From: Otis tarda
Taxonomy: Eukaryota; Chordata; Aves; Otidiformes; Otididae
Assembly (NCBI GenBank): GCA_026413225.1
Contig: CM048552.1
Coordinates: 165,552,053-165,616,052 of the forward strand
Length of the DNA stretch: 64,000 nt
Direction of reading: 5' to 3'
Below the pieces are notes generated by a model. The model had not been told where the DNA came from, searched no databases, and was given only the letters and a program-made list of their open reading frames with translations. The translations under genes and the position numbers were made by a program. Below are positions 22,822 to 35,000 of this stretch, one piece after another (within the stretch, counting starts at the first letter, position 1; each line of letters begins with the position of its first letter).

Positions 22822-23901
22822 TGTGATTTGACCTTTGCTGGATGCCACCTGTCCACCAAACCACTCTATCACTCCCCCTCCTCTGCTGGACAGGGGACAG
22901 AAAATATAACAAAAGGCTCGTGGGTTGAGATAAGGATCGGAGATCACTCATAAGTTACTGTCATGGGAAAACCAGACTTGCCTCAGTGAAATTAATTTAA
23001 TTTATTGCCAGTCAAATCAGAGTGGGGTAATGAGAAAGAAAAATAAATCTTAAAACACCTTCCCCTCACCTCTCCCTTTTTCCTGGGCTCAACTTCACTC
23101 CTGATTTCTTTACCTCCTCCCGAGCAGTGCAAGGGGATGGGAAATGGAGGTTGTGGTCAGTTCATCACACATTGTCTCTGTCACTCCTTCCTCCTCACAC
23201 TCTTCCTCTGCTCCAGTGTGGGGTCCCACTCACTGGACACAGTCCTTCATAGACTTCTCCAGTGTGAGTCCTCCAGTATGGGTTCTTTCCACAGGGTACT
23301 GTTCTTCAGGAGTGGACTGATCCAATGTAGGTCCCTGATGCGGTCATGGGTCCTTACTGGAAAACCTGCATGGACTCCTCTCCAAGGGCTGCAACCCCTG
23401 CCAGGAGCCTGCTCTGGAGTGAGCTCTCCATGGGGTCACAGCCTCCTTCAGAGCGTTTCCACCTGCTCCAGTGTCAGGTCCTCCATGGGCTGCAGGTGGA
23501 TCTCTGCTCCACTGTTAACCTCCATGGTCTATAGGGGAACAGCCTGCCTCACCATGGTCTTCACCGCAGGTTGCAGGGGAATCTCTGCTCCAGTGCCTGG
23601 AGCACCTCCTCCCCCTCCTTCTTCACTGACTTTGGTGTCTGCATAGTTGTTTTACTCACATATTCTCACTCCTCTTTTCTTATTGTTGTTGCATAGCAGG
23701 TTTTTTTCCCCTTTTAAAGTATGTTATCACAGAGGCGCTACCATCATCACTGATTGGCTTTGCTTTGGCTAGCAGTGGGTCCGTCTTGGAGCCAGTTGGC
23801 ATTGACCCTTTTGAACACAGGGGAAGCTTCTGGCATCTTCTCACAGAAGCCACCCCTGCATCCTCTCCACTACCAAAACCTTGCCATGCAAACCCAATAC
23901 A
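22822..23901 (-). mobile_element. Solo LTR, ERVL-like, inserted in old CR1
   Basis: The plus-strand left edge is TGTGATTTGACCTTTGCTGG and the right edge is AACCCAATACA. Shared blocks include GGCTCGTGGGTTGAGATAAG (U5), repeated CTCCATGGGCTGCAGG, CTTGGTGTCTGCATAGTTG and AGTATGTTATCACAGAGG. It has the same CCCAATACA end as the 3.2 kb copy and belongs to that older subgroup. The edges are good to a few bases; the target-site duplication is not clear. The 169-codon plus frame at 23,137-23,646 is LTR sequence. Confidence 0.82.
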
Positions 23902-24118
23902 AGCCTTTACCTTTGATCTTTGGAATCTGAGATTTCTGAAGGCCAGTCTTGCTAGTAAAGACTGAGGCAAAGAAGGCATTCAGTACTTCTGCCTTTTTCC
24001 ACATCCTGTGTAAACAGGTTCCCTATCTTGTTGAGAAATAGATCCACATTTTCCCTAGTCTTCCTTTTGTCATCTATGTATTTATAGAAGCTTTTCTTGT
24101 TGCTTTTGACAAGGCACA
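23902..24118 (-). mobile_element. Old CR1 LINE, ORF2 linker region (part 1)
   Basis: On the minus strand the translation reads KSNKKSFYKYIDDKRKTREN, then a segment like FLNKIGNLFTQDVEKG, typical of the linker between endonuclease and reverse transcriptase in CR1 ORF2. It joins in order and orientation to the reverse transcriptase part at 22,393-22,821 on the other side of the LTR. Confidence 0.78.
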
Positions 24119-24501
24119 CATATGGCTTTCACAAAATATACAAGCAAGCGTATAGAAAAAAAAAAAAACATAAAAAACCAAAACTATGAGATCTTATGGT
24201 CAAGGTATACCATTCAAAGTTCATAGAATACGTAGGGTAAGTTCTGTCTAGTGTGGACATGGCCAGTCTGCAGTAGAAGATGCACTAAGTACAATGCTTG
24301 GAATACATTCTGCATATAATATATTCTGCCATAATATAGCATCATAAAAGCCATCTATAATTGCAGAAGTAGAACAGCATATATATACCAAATATACCAG
24401 GGATAATTAACTCAAATGAATTACCAAATCTATACAACTACACATCCCAAGGTTCCTGTGTTAGCCTACTAAGACTTATCTTCAGGTATGTCTACAGCAT
24501 T
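24119..24501. other. AT-rich spacer between CR1 and LTR
   Basis: No gene or transposon is recognised. An A run lies at 24,160-24,171. Confidence 0.5.
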
Positions 24502-25590
24502 TGTTGTAGTTTAGCCCTGATCAGGATGAGACTATGCAGTCACTCTCAAAGAGAACAGGGAGAGATAACAAAAGAAAAAAAGGTCAAGATTTAAGATAAG
24601 AACATGGAGAGATCCTTAAAGTTACTGTTATGGGTAAAACAGACTCGACTTGGGGAAAGCTATTCATTTATTATTAAAATCAAAGCAGGATAATGAGAAA
24701 GAGAGCTAGATAACTTCCTCCTACCCCTCCCTCTTCCCAGGCTTAACATTATCTCTATGTTCTCCCCACCCCAAGCAGCACAGGGGGAAAGAGGGAATGG
24801 GGTCATGGTCAATTCATCACTTGTAGCTTTAGGCCACTCCTTCCTGGTCAGGGGAAGAACTCCTCACATTCCTCCCCTGCTGCAGCGTGGGGTCCCACCC
24901 ACAGGCTGCAGCCCTTCTTCAAACAGCTCTGGCGTGGGTCATCTCTTCCACAGGGTGCAGTCCCTCCAGAACAGCTGCCCCAGAGCGGGCCCTCCACAGG
25001 CCACAGCCTCCTTCAGGCATCCGCCTGCCCAGGCGTGGGGTCCTGTGAACCTCCATGGGCTGCAGGGGGGACAACCTGCTTCACCATGGTCTTCACCACA
25101 GGCTGCAGGTGAATCTCTGCAAGGAGCAGCACTAATCCTCCCCCTCCTTCTTCACTGACCTTGGCATCTGCAGCCGTTCCTCTCACAAGAAATTCCTCAC
25201 AATAGGCAGGCAGATGCCTCTCAGGTCCTCTTCACGTCTGTTCTCCATTTCTTGCAGCCTGGCTGGGTCAAGTCAGGTCCACAGAGCTGCCCAGTGGGAG
25301 GCCAGAGGGTGAGGGCTGCAAGGCCCACAAGGCTCACCCCTCCCCCTCTCTGCCCTCGCTTCAGCTTCTTCACATCTTCTCTCCTTTTTTTTTTTTCTGT
25401 TTTTCCCCTTCTTAAATACATTATCGCAGCGACGTTATCAGGGAACATTCTCCTACCAATTGGCTCGACCCTGGCCAGCAGCGGGTCCATCCTAGACCAA
25501 GCTGAGCCTGCTAGACAAAGGGGAAACTACTAGAAGTTTCTTGCAGAAGCTACCACAGTAGCGCCCCCCCCGCCAAATAAAACCAGAACA
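24502..25590 (-). mobile_element. Solo LTR, ERVL-like, about 1.09 kb
   Basis: Ends TGTTGTAGTTTAGCCC (24,502) and AACCAGAACA (25,590). The left flank AGCATT and right flank CATTTT fit a 5-bp duplication CATTT if one T of the junction run has been lost. It is collinear with the 4.5 kb and 38.8 kb copies, including the TTAAATACATTATCGCAG block. It is younger-looking than the LTR 600 bp to its left, and the two are different subgroups, so they are not the two ends of one provirus. Confidence 0.87.
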
Positions 25591-25786
25591 CATTTTATAT
25601 TGCATGCTGTCTATTTCCCAACACAGTATGCCATTCTGGAGTTATGTGAATGACTCATAACTGACTTTTTTAAAATGTTTCTTGTTGTCATTTTGTATTA
25701 GTATGACAGGGAAAAGCTTTCAGCTGTATTTGACAGAACAGAGACAGAGGAAGAGAAGAAACTTATCCAGATAATGAAGGAATGAA
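25591..25786. other. AT-rich spacer
   Basis: A short stretch without a recognised element. Confidence 0.5.
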
Positions 25787-26965
25787 GGAGCAGCTAACTC
25801 TAGAAATGATTTCCGGGCACATAAATGACAAGAAAATCATCAAGAGTACTCTGCATGGCTTCATCAAGGGGAAGTCGTGCTTGCAGAACTTAATAAGCTT
25901 TTATGATGATGACTGGCCTGAGAGATGAGGCGAGAGCAGTGGATGTTCTCTACCTGGACTTCAGTATGGCCTATCTCCCACAAGATCTTCATAGACAAGC
26001 TGTTGATGTCTAGGTTGGATCAACAGACAGTGAGGTGGATTGAAAATTGAATGAATGGCTTAGCCCAGAGGGCCTATTACCAGTATGATCTGGCAGTGTA
26101 CCATTAGCAGGTTTGCTGACAACACTAAAACAAGAGGGGTGGCTGATATGCCAGAGTTCTGCCATCCAAAGGGACCAAGAGAGGCTGGAGAAATGGACTG
26201 ACAGGAGCCTCTTGAAGTTCACCAGAGAAGTGTACAATCCTCCACCTGAGGAGGAATAACCCCATGCACCAACATATGCTGAGGCTTGTCAAACTAGAAA
26301 GCAGCTTAGCCTTAAAGAACCCGGGAGTTCTGTTAGACAGCAAGTTGAACATCAGCCGGCAATGTGCCCTTGCCTTTAAAAAAAAGCTAATGGTATCCTC
26401 GACTTCATTAGCTGAAGTATTGCCAGCAGGTCAAGGGAGAGATTTTTCCCTTGTACTTAGCACTGGTGAGGCCACACTTCAAGTCCTGTGTCCAGTTCTG
26501 GGCTCCTCAGTACAAGAGAGACATTGACATACTGGAGAGAGTACAACAAAGGGCCACAGAGATGATTAAGGGAACATCTGTCCTTTGAGGAAAGACTGGG
26601 ATTGTTTAGCCTGGAGAAGTCTCAGGGAATCTTATAATTTTATACAAATACCTGACGGGAGAGTGTAAAGAGGATAGAGTCACACACTTTCCAGTGTTGC
26701 CCAGTGACAGGACTAGAGGCAATGGACACAAAATAAAACACAATGGACACAAAATAAAATATCTCAGCATCAGGAAACACTTTTTTTTTTTACTATGAGG
26801 GTGACTGAGTACTGGAGCAGGTTACCTAGGGAACGTGTGGAGTATCTGTCCTTGGAGACAGTAAAAATCGCTCTGGACGTGGTCCTGGGCAACTGGGTCT
26901 AGGTGGCACTACTTCAGCAGGTCTCTACTTTCCACCTCAACCATTCTGTGATTCTGCGAATCTCT
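25787..26965 (+). mobile_element. Old CR1 LINE, ORF2 3' part and 3' UTR
   Basis: Homology runs from the reverse transcriptase region (ATGGCTTCATCAAGGGGAAG at about 25,855) through GTTTGCTGACAACACTAAA (the FADD-box equivalent, about 26,113), the C-terminal GAGTACTGGAGCAGGTTACC, and the end AACCATTCTGTGATTCTGCG at about 26,960. The frame is broken many times. About 170 bp expected between about 26,090 and 26,100 are missing. A 21-bp-period duplication lies inside (26,721-26,759). It belongs to an older CR1 group than the 8.7 kb copy. Confidence 0.85.
26721..26759. repeat. 18-bp direct repeat in CR1
   Basis: AATGGACACAAAATAAAA occurs at 26,721-26,738 and again at 26,742-26,759. This is a local duplication inside the CR1 3' region. 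Confidence 0.95.
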
Positions 26966-27352
26966 AGCAATTAGGGAATTTGAAAGCAAAATGTTTTCTT
27001 AAATCTACACATTGGGTTAAAAAAAAAAAGATGTAAGAGTTGCTCTTTTCTGAAGATAATAATAAGGATGATTTTAAAGATTTCTCTTCCTAGGCAATGT
27101 TTTCTTCAAAATGATATAGCAGAATGCTAAGAAAGAGATGAATGACTCATGAGAAAACCATTCTTCAGGGAACAATTCATGGACTGGCACAAAAAAAAAT
27201 AAAAAGCAGAAGCTAACATCACAGCAATTTCACTAAAAGCTGAGATAATGGAACTGTGGTCATAGTAATTTCCTTTTACTTTAATGCTGTGCTCTTCCAG
27301 TTTTATATATCTGTATCTAATAGTCACATACAGTATTTTTGCTGTTAGTAAG
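26966..27352. other. AT-rich spacer
   Basis: No gene or transposon recognised. The last five bases GTAAG are the left flank of the next LTR. Confidence 0.5.
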
Positions 27353-27932
27353 TGTTGTAGTTTAACCCTAGCCAGCCACTAAGCCCCAGGCAGCTGCTTG
27401 CTCACTGACATCCAATAGGATGGGAGAATTAGAAGAGTAGAAGTAGGGAAACTCATGGGTTGAGATAAAAACTTTTTTACTAGGTAAAGCAAAAGCTCTA
27501 CACTAAAGAAAAGCAAAACAAGGAATTCATTCACTGCTTCCCATTGGCAGGCAGATGTTCAGCCATCTCCAGGAGAAGTAGAGCTCCATCACGTGTAACG
27601 ATTACTTGGGAAGACAAACACCATAACTCCAAACGTCCCCCCTTCCATCTTCTCCCTCTAGCATTACATTGCTGAGCATGACATCATATGGTATGGGATA
27701 TCCCTTTGGTCAGTTGAGGTCAGCTTTCCCAGTTGTGTCCCTTCCCAAATTTTTGTGACCCCAGTCACAGGAGTAGACCCCCAGTCTACTGGGTCTTGAC
27801 TCTGTGTAAGCACTGCTCAGTAATAATGAAAACATCTCTTTATTATCAACACTGTTTTCATCACAAATCCAAAACACAGCCCCATACTAGCTACTATGAA
27901 GAAAATTAACTATCCCAGTCAAAACAAGCACA
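27353..27932 (-). mobile_element. Solo LTR, ERVL-related, 580 bp
   Basis: Plus-strand edges are TGTTGTAGTTTAACCC (27,353) and AACAAGCACA (27,932). The flanks GTAAG (27,348-27,352) and GCAAG (27,933-27,937) agree at 4 of 5 positions. On the minus strand it carries TGACTGGGATAGTTAATTTT near its start, a U3 block GGGATATCCCATACCATATG, and U5 TTATCTCAACCCATGAG. These relate it to the provirus LTR family, but as a separate subfamily. No internal region is attached. Confidence 0.85.
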
Positions 27933-28112
27933 GCAAGTCTTGTGTTCTAAAACTCTAATCTCATTAATGTAGTGTACAAATTTATCTTCTATCTTCTTTT
28001 TTTTTTTTTTTTTAATGCCTTTGCCAGTCTTCATATTTCTAACTCTGAATGGTAAAAATATCAAAATGAACAGCAAATGACAAGACAGGTACTTTAGAGG
28101 TACCTGTCACCG

Positions 28113-28196
28113 TGTGGTGGTTTAGCCACATATGAAATCCAAAACACACTGGTTATTGAGAGGAAAATTAACTCCATCCCTGCCGAAACCAAGTCG
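28113..28196 (-). mobile_element. 84-bp LTR remnant (both ends, no middle)
   Basis: On the minus strand, about 60 bp match the 5' end of the provirus LTR family (GGTTTCGGCAGGGATGGAGT, then a GTGTGTTTTGGATTT block). They are followed directly by its last 17 or so bases (GTGGCTAAACCACCACA). More than 500 bp of LTR interior is gone. The two outer ends being kept while the middle is lost points to an internal deletion after insertion. Confidence 0.78.
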
Positions 28197-31008
28197 CCCC
28201 AGTAAACATCCAATCCAGATATCTATTGGCTGTTTTCCAGTAATTTCCTTACTCTTTTCAAAACTATGGATCTTAACAGCAGATATTGTACAGACTATGA
28301 AGAATACTAATAGAAAGCGTGATGTATTTGCCAAAAGATTGCATTGATAAATGAAAAAAAAAAAAACCAACCAGAAAACCCCAAAAAGCAGCATTCATGA
28401 CAACTCACTCCTTTATTTCCATTAAAATTAATGACATAATTCCTTTTCAAAATGCAAAGTTCATCAACCCTGCCTTTTAAAGATGATATAGCAGACAGCC
28501 TTAAGGGAAGAAATTCCAGAGAGTTGTATGGATGAATATTCTTCAAGAACTTAACCTTGGCACCCAGAACAAATTAGAAACCTGGCTTAAAAGGAAGTTG
28601 CTGCTCAGAGATGTCCTGCCTCTGGGATCTGTCAGAGAAAGAGGGGCATGGCCAGGTCAAGCCTTCATTTTATATGTTTTGCCAAGTGTCACTAAAAAGC
28701 AAAACATATGTCCTGCTCCGATAGAGCTTGAACAGCCACAATCCAAATTCCACATTGTGAAGTTTGGAAGATAACACAATGTGCATTTTCTCTTCTAAAC
28801 AAAAAAAAAAAAAAGAAAGGAATACAAATGGTGAGAAATTAGACATACTCAGCAATATATGTGGGATCAAGCATGAAGATTTTACACTACACATTTATGC
28901 CCAATGACAGTTTAAAAAAAAATCATTTTAAATATAAAGTATGGTTAGATATATATACTGTAAATAAGAAAAAATAAATGAACATGCAATAACCATTGCA
29001 AACTATCTAACATTTTAAAATTTCCTTAATGAATAGCCAAAAATATTATTGGAACTCTAGTCTGAGAGAATTTGTTTGTATGTATGACATTTAGGCCTAC
29101 AGTACATAAAAGACTTTCAAAGTGTAAGATTTTGAATGGACCTCACTGTTGAGGTTACTATGAACTGCAAAATTCAGTGGAGTGCCAGAAACTGCCAGCT
29201 GGAGACAAAACAGGGGAATATCAACAGGCTGCATTTAGACGGAATCCTGATATGTTGATGTAATAGCCAGATAATGAAATGACTTGCCTGCCTAAATAGT
29301 CCATTTACAAAGAGCTCATTTAGCCTTTGAAGTAGAAGACTTTGAGATCATATAAACATATCCTAGGTTGAAAACATTCTCTTTAAGAACATTATATTTG
29401 ACTTTGTAAACATTAATTCTAATACATCAGTAGCTAAGGTTGATGTATTCAATAAACAAATATATAAATTGTATTTGATATCTTGCTGGCTAAAAATTTA
29501 AAAGTAAATGCTACTTTTCAGTAAGCACTGGAAAAAATATGGTTTATCTGTCTAGACAATGGCAAGTATATTGTCATCACATGAATAGTGTAACAGAGTA
29601 ACTGAAAAGTTCACAGACACATTGTAGGAAACAAGGAGCAAGAATGTACAGTTTTCAAACAGTACTAAGAAGGTTTGCTGCATAAATAGTAACTTCATCC
29701 AAAACCCACTAAAAGTATTTTATCTCAAAATCTTTGTATAGTGTTTAAGGGTGAGATTTCAGCTGATAATGTTCAGAAGAAAGCTACATTTCTCTTTATA
29801 TCCCTCCTACTGAAACAACTGTATTAAATATAGCAATGGAATTAAGAGACAGTTGTACTTATGTGACTAAAACCATGATTTTCACCATCCCATAAAATCT
29901 AACAAAGCCCTTCATTATTGCTTTTAAACTCATCAAATAAGACTGTGCTTATCTGAAAAATGCATGTTGCACATCACATATTTTTCATTACTTCATACTG
30001 TTGAACACGTCCATTGTTTTGTTTTGTTTGCTTTGGTTCTTTTTTTTTTTTTTTTGTCTCTTTAGATTTATATGTAACATATTTGGTAATAAACTCATAA
30101 TCATTCTACAACTTACATCAATTTATTTCAGTGGTTTGATTTTTTTTTCATAAAATCTGGAGGATAATCATACTAATTTACAAACATATTTTGGAGTTTT
30201 GTCTATAAACAATCTTTTTATGTTATTCCATATTTTTCACCCTCTGTGTTTTAAAATGAGTATACTTGTTTTCATCTTTTTGTATGACAGATTTTTCTGT
30301 ATGGCGTCTCTAAAAGACACTTTAAACATGAGTGATCTCTAAACCTGGAATTGAAAAGCAAGGAAAAAGGAAAAAAAAAAAACCAAAATCAATCCCATAA
30401 TTATTTTCTCACTGGAATTATTCTTCTACAAGAAAATTTAAATTCTGTGATACTGAAAGAAATTAGATAGGATTTAACAGCAATGGAACTGATTCATCCT
30501 TTCCTAACACAAATTTCAATTTATACCTCAGATACATTTCTGTTTCAGAGAAATGTCTTCTAGTAACTTCTGGAGAATAACAGGTCTCCTCAGTATCAAT
30601 ATTTAATATATTTTTTTTCTGAGATGCCCGTTACAATCATGTTGTAGTCTGCATAGGAGGAAGGAGAGCCACTGTGATTTTTTTTCAAGCCCTTATTCTG
30701 CAAAGTATAGACAAACCCATATGTTGATGCTAATTCTTTTGATATCAGTAGAATGATGGGTGAAAATGTCACACAAAACATACATTACTGCAAAGTTTCA
30801 CTCTTATATTTTCCATAAGTTTTTCATTTGAGTCATGTTATTGCTTGCAATAACAATACATCACAACTTTTTAAACACAATTACTCCATGTTATCGTAAC
30901 AGAAAGTGGTTTTGAGGTAAATAAGAGTGAATATTCCCAGTTTGCAGAAGGAACACTTTTCAAAAAACCACACATCAAGGCCAAGGTTTGGTTTCATAGT
31001 GTAGAATT

Positions 31009-31010
<2 letters not shown>
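28197..31010. other. AT-rich stretch
   Basis: No gene or transposon recognised. A/T runs occur at 28,350-28,362, 28,799-28,814 and 30,036-30,056. Confidence 0.55.

Positions 31011-31046
<36 letters not shown>
31011..31046. repeat. (TG)18 microsatellite
   Basis: An uninterrupted TG dinucleotide run. Runs of this length are usually polymorphic. Confidence 0.98.
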
Positions 31047-31048
<2 letters not shown>

Positions 31049-31192
31049 TGAACGTGTGCATCCTTATGGTAGCTGGATTTCTAAGCTCCACTAAGTTTAA
31101 TTAAGCTATAGTTGAGATTTTACAGAGGAATTTAGCAAGTTGTTCAGTTTACTCAAAGTAGATATTTAATTTTGGTCAAATGAAGAATTTCT

Positions 31193-31231
31193 ATGTGTGT
31201 GTGTGTATATATATACATATATATATATATG
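31193..31231. repeat. TG/TA compound microsatellite
   Basis: A short TG run passing into TA and AT dinucleotides. Confidence 0.95.
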
Positions 31232-31725
31232 ATGCTGAAATTCAAATATGTGAACTCATAAATGAGTCCGAAAAACTACAGTGCATTGTCTTATATTACA
31301 GTCATTGCTATCAAATTTAGAATGCAACCTTGTAAAATATTTAGTACAGTAAGAAAATATTAGGAAAATTATATGACACTAAACAAATGACACAGTTATT
31401 TCTTCTTGATTAACATCAAAGTAAAATTTTACTGTAAGCTCACTTTTGAAATAAAATATTGGTGTCAGATAATATCATTCTTGTCACAAACCAGTAAAAT
31501 ATGAGGGTGTTTTCTTGAAGACTTTTGAATACATTTTGACCCATAAAGCAAGAATAAGTTTGGGGAACGTCACAACTTTGGAAAAAAAAAATTAAACTGA
31601 ATAAACTGAAATGATGGAACGAAATTAAGTCATTCTTCATCTTTAAGCTAGAGGTGGGGTCCAGGTGTGGAATGTATTGCCATGAGATGACCTGTCTCTG
31701 TACTTTCTATTTTGCCCTTGTTTTC
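31232..31725. other. AT-rich spacer
   Basis: No gene or transposon recognised. Confidence 0.5.
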
Positions 31726-32054
31726 TGCTGTGAGTTAATTCCATTTAACCTACTTTGAGAAAGCCAGGATCATTTTAATGAGAGAGCAGTCAACTTTATT
31801 TTGAACAAAACCTTATTAAGGTTTGAAAACAAGGACAGGGAAATTAAGTCCCTGCCTAGCTGTGACAGGCACTATACCCTCGGAGAAACAACCAGCTTGT
31901 CCTGGTCCTAGCAGGCAGCCTGTCTTTTACCCACCTTGGACTTACCCCTTATCATGGTGTTAAACATCCCTGGATGTGTTTCTCCCACCTGATGAGAACA
32001 GAATCTTGTCTCCCTTAAAGCCAGGCTAAAGGCTGTGGTCTCAAGATTTGGACA
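31726..32054 (-). mobile_element. Candidate solo LTR, about 330 bp, unknown family
   Basis: Read on the minus strand it starts TGTCCAAATC at 32,054. It has a GC-richer body (31,850-32,035), then AATAAAG at about 31,798, and ends near ...TTAACTCACAGCA. This layout and size suit a short retroviral LTR with a poly(A) signal. It stands out by composition from its AT-rich flanks. No target-site duplication is evident and I cannot name the family, so another origin is possible. Confidence 0.42.
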
Positions 32055-35000
32055 TACTTATTTCAGTTTAAAGAAACATATTTCTAGTTTGAATGTTGAC
32101 ACTGAAAGCAAATACCATTTCTAGTCCAATTCTGTGATTAAAATTCCTCCTCAGTTTCATTTCATTAAAATGCCAGTTGGCACATTGAGGGAATTAATTC
32201 TATATTTTATTTTGCATTTTTAAAAACTCAGTTTTGTGAATTGTCTGTACACATCAAAATGTATTTCTCTCAAGTGTTTTTTCTTCCATTAGCTTTTCTC
32301 TCATTTGTAATGTTATTACAGGTTAATAAATATTATTAAAAGTGATGTTAATATACAGCAATAAAGGGCATGAAATTAAAATTGGAAAACAGCTGCTTCC
32401 TTTTTTTTTTTTTTTGTATTCTTATAGACAAGAACACAAACGTTATTGTTAAAAAGCTAAAGAAGAACTGAAAATTTTCTGAATAACATACTTTTTTAAT
32501 AACGAAAAAATATAACAAATTCTTTCTTCTCAAATGATCTAAGTTATTGTTTTCGCGGTCACTTTTTTCCCTCTCTTGCTCATACACATACATTTTTATG
32601 TGTTAGCAGAACTATAATGAAAACAACACACTCCTTTTCTATATAGAACTAGTTATAATTATATAGGCCTGGTCAAAGATTTGTTCCACTGCAGACACAG
32701 ATTGCTCATAGAAACCTATCATAAAAAAAATCAGCAGAATGAAAACTTCTGTAGATTTAATCTAATCTTTTAAAAAACCATACATTTAGATGGAATTATG
32801 AATGTTTTATAAATGTTGATTGTTTCAGCTAAAAATAGTACTTCTCTAGTATTCAACATATTTCTTGATGTTAAACAAAATAGTGAAAGTTCTCTCAACT
32901 TCTACACATGCTGAGTGTTTTTTTCCTTTAAGTTAATCTATTCTTTTCAAGATTTGTGAGGATGTATATGCATTATTTTTTTCAATTTACCAGACATTTA
33001 CCAACATTAAATAACTGTAGCATGATGATCTCATTCACAGTTTTCTCAATGGATGCAGCAAGCTTATTAAAGGCATTCCATGAATATAAAACTGAAAAGG
33101 AGATCACAAAACACTTAGTCCTGGAATTTGGGCAAGAACATATACTCTTTTACAGAGAGTATAGAGAGTCTCTAAAAGGGATCTGCATCCATGCATAGTT
33201 CATAAAAAAAAAAAAAATTATTGAGACTGGCAAAATAGATGGCTCTTTTGTTCTTTGATCTGTAATCTTCCTTGTCATGGTAGATCTTTCAGAATAAGTT
33301 GCAACCTAGAACTTCTTGTGTTAAAAAATAAACCTATCTAGTTGTGCAATGTGAGAAAAAAAAAAGTGTTTCCTACCTTCACATTTCTTATTTTATTCTG
33401 CTTAAATATATGTTAGAATTCAATTTAGTAGCAATAAGAGAATAACTGAAAACTAACTTAATAGCAGTCCAAGTGCTTCGATTAATACATATTTCCCTGT
33501 ACTTTGCTCTTTAAAAAAAAAAAAAAAAAGAAAATAAATTAAATAAATGCATATTTCCTGGAATTGGAATAGAAGACATCTGTCTCCTGTAAGCATGCCA
33601 AAGGATGTTAATAGCTGTCTTGCTCAAATTATTCATTTCCAACATGACAAGAAAAATCTGGTTATGAACCATGTGCAGAGCACTGTGCTTTTGTCATGCC
33701 AGCCATATCTGACACACATGTTGTTCTCCTTGCCACTCATGTGCTCATGTAACATATTGAGCCACTGACTGAAATCTCTTTTCTTGCATGGTGGTTGTGG
33801 GGCATTCTCCCGTGTTACAGTACATTCATGCTGAAATACAGAAAGAAAAAAAACCAAACCCTCAACATAACTTTATCTGTCTGTTTTTATAAACTACTTT
33901 TAAGTCATTTTCTCTTCACAAGGATATAAAAAATCCAGTCTTACAGCACTTCAAAGCAGTGTTCAAGATATACTGCTTACATTTTGCAGTGTTAATCAAA
34001 TTATAGCCACATTTGCTTTCCTGTTTTATGTTTCAGTGGACATAGGGATATTATCTAAATTTTAGGAAGGCTGTTTCCACATAAAACACACCAAGAGGGA
34101 GACAAAGAAACAAATAATGGCATCAGATACTGTAGTGGCTGCATATTTCTAAGAAATGTCGTAAATTATAAGAGAATTAAGTGTACATTTGTGCCTTTTG
34201 AACACTTCATGAAGATATATTAAAAAGGAAAATGCGTATGCCCATATTTTTTGTAAAGGAAAAATATGTAGGTTTTTGAGACTAATAGTTATTTCACAAT
34301 ATTTCCAGTCATAACAGCATCTAAAGGTACTGTACAAAATTGTAAAATATTTTAAAAGTGTTGCAACATACATAGTCCCTCTGGAGTATAAACCTATAAA
34401 AATAATCTGCCATATACATGGGATTTATTTAAAAATCTTTACAAGGGAATAGTAAATCCATTTTTTCTCTTTTTCCTACCCTAAGGGTACCTCTATATTT
34501 ATCTATTGGAGGATATCACTGTACACTCTGGCCTGAGTGCTTGTTAACAGATTTCCTTTCTCTAAGATCTTGATTTTACATGGGAGCAAAAAAAAAAAAA
34601 AAATCAGGTATAATTTCAGTACGGAGTTAAGTTGAGGAACATTCAGTCTGAGAAATATGGGATGACTTCATAGCTCACAGACAAAAGCTGGTGAGCAAAT
34701 CAAGGTGCTAATCTGTATTCGGGTTAAAGAAGGGAAGAAGAAAGCTGTCATTAAGATTGTAGTTTCTGACTTTCTCCTAAGCAGGTAATATAGATACAGC
34801 ATTCAGAAAACTAGTATACATCAGTCCTTTCATTTATGACTTTCTCTAAAAGTAAGTAAGTTCATAAATTTCAGTTGCATTAGTTGTGTAGTACATGGTA
34901 GGCAGTACAAAATGGCTGAATAATTTCTGAGGATGATATGCAAACAAAGGACTTGCTTTCTTTAGAAGATGAGTGTCCTTTCTCAAGAAGGCCTTCATCT

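Noticed and set aside
23137-23646. 169-codon plus-strand frame; also frames at 4,993-5,496, 39,066-39,551 and 39,229-39,708
   Set aside because: All lie inside minus-oriented solo LTRs, and their translations (Pro/Cys/Ser-rich with repeated MGCRG-like units) follow the LTR's internal repeats.
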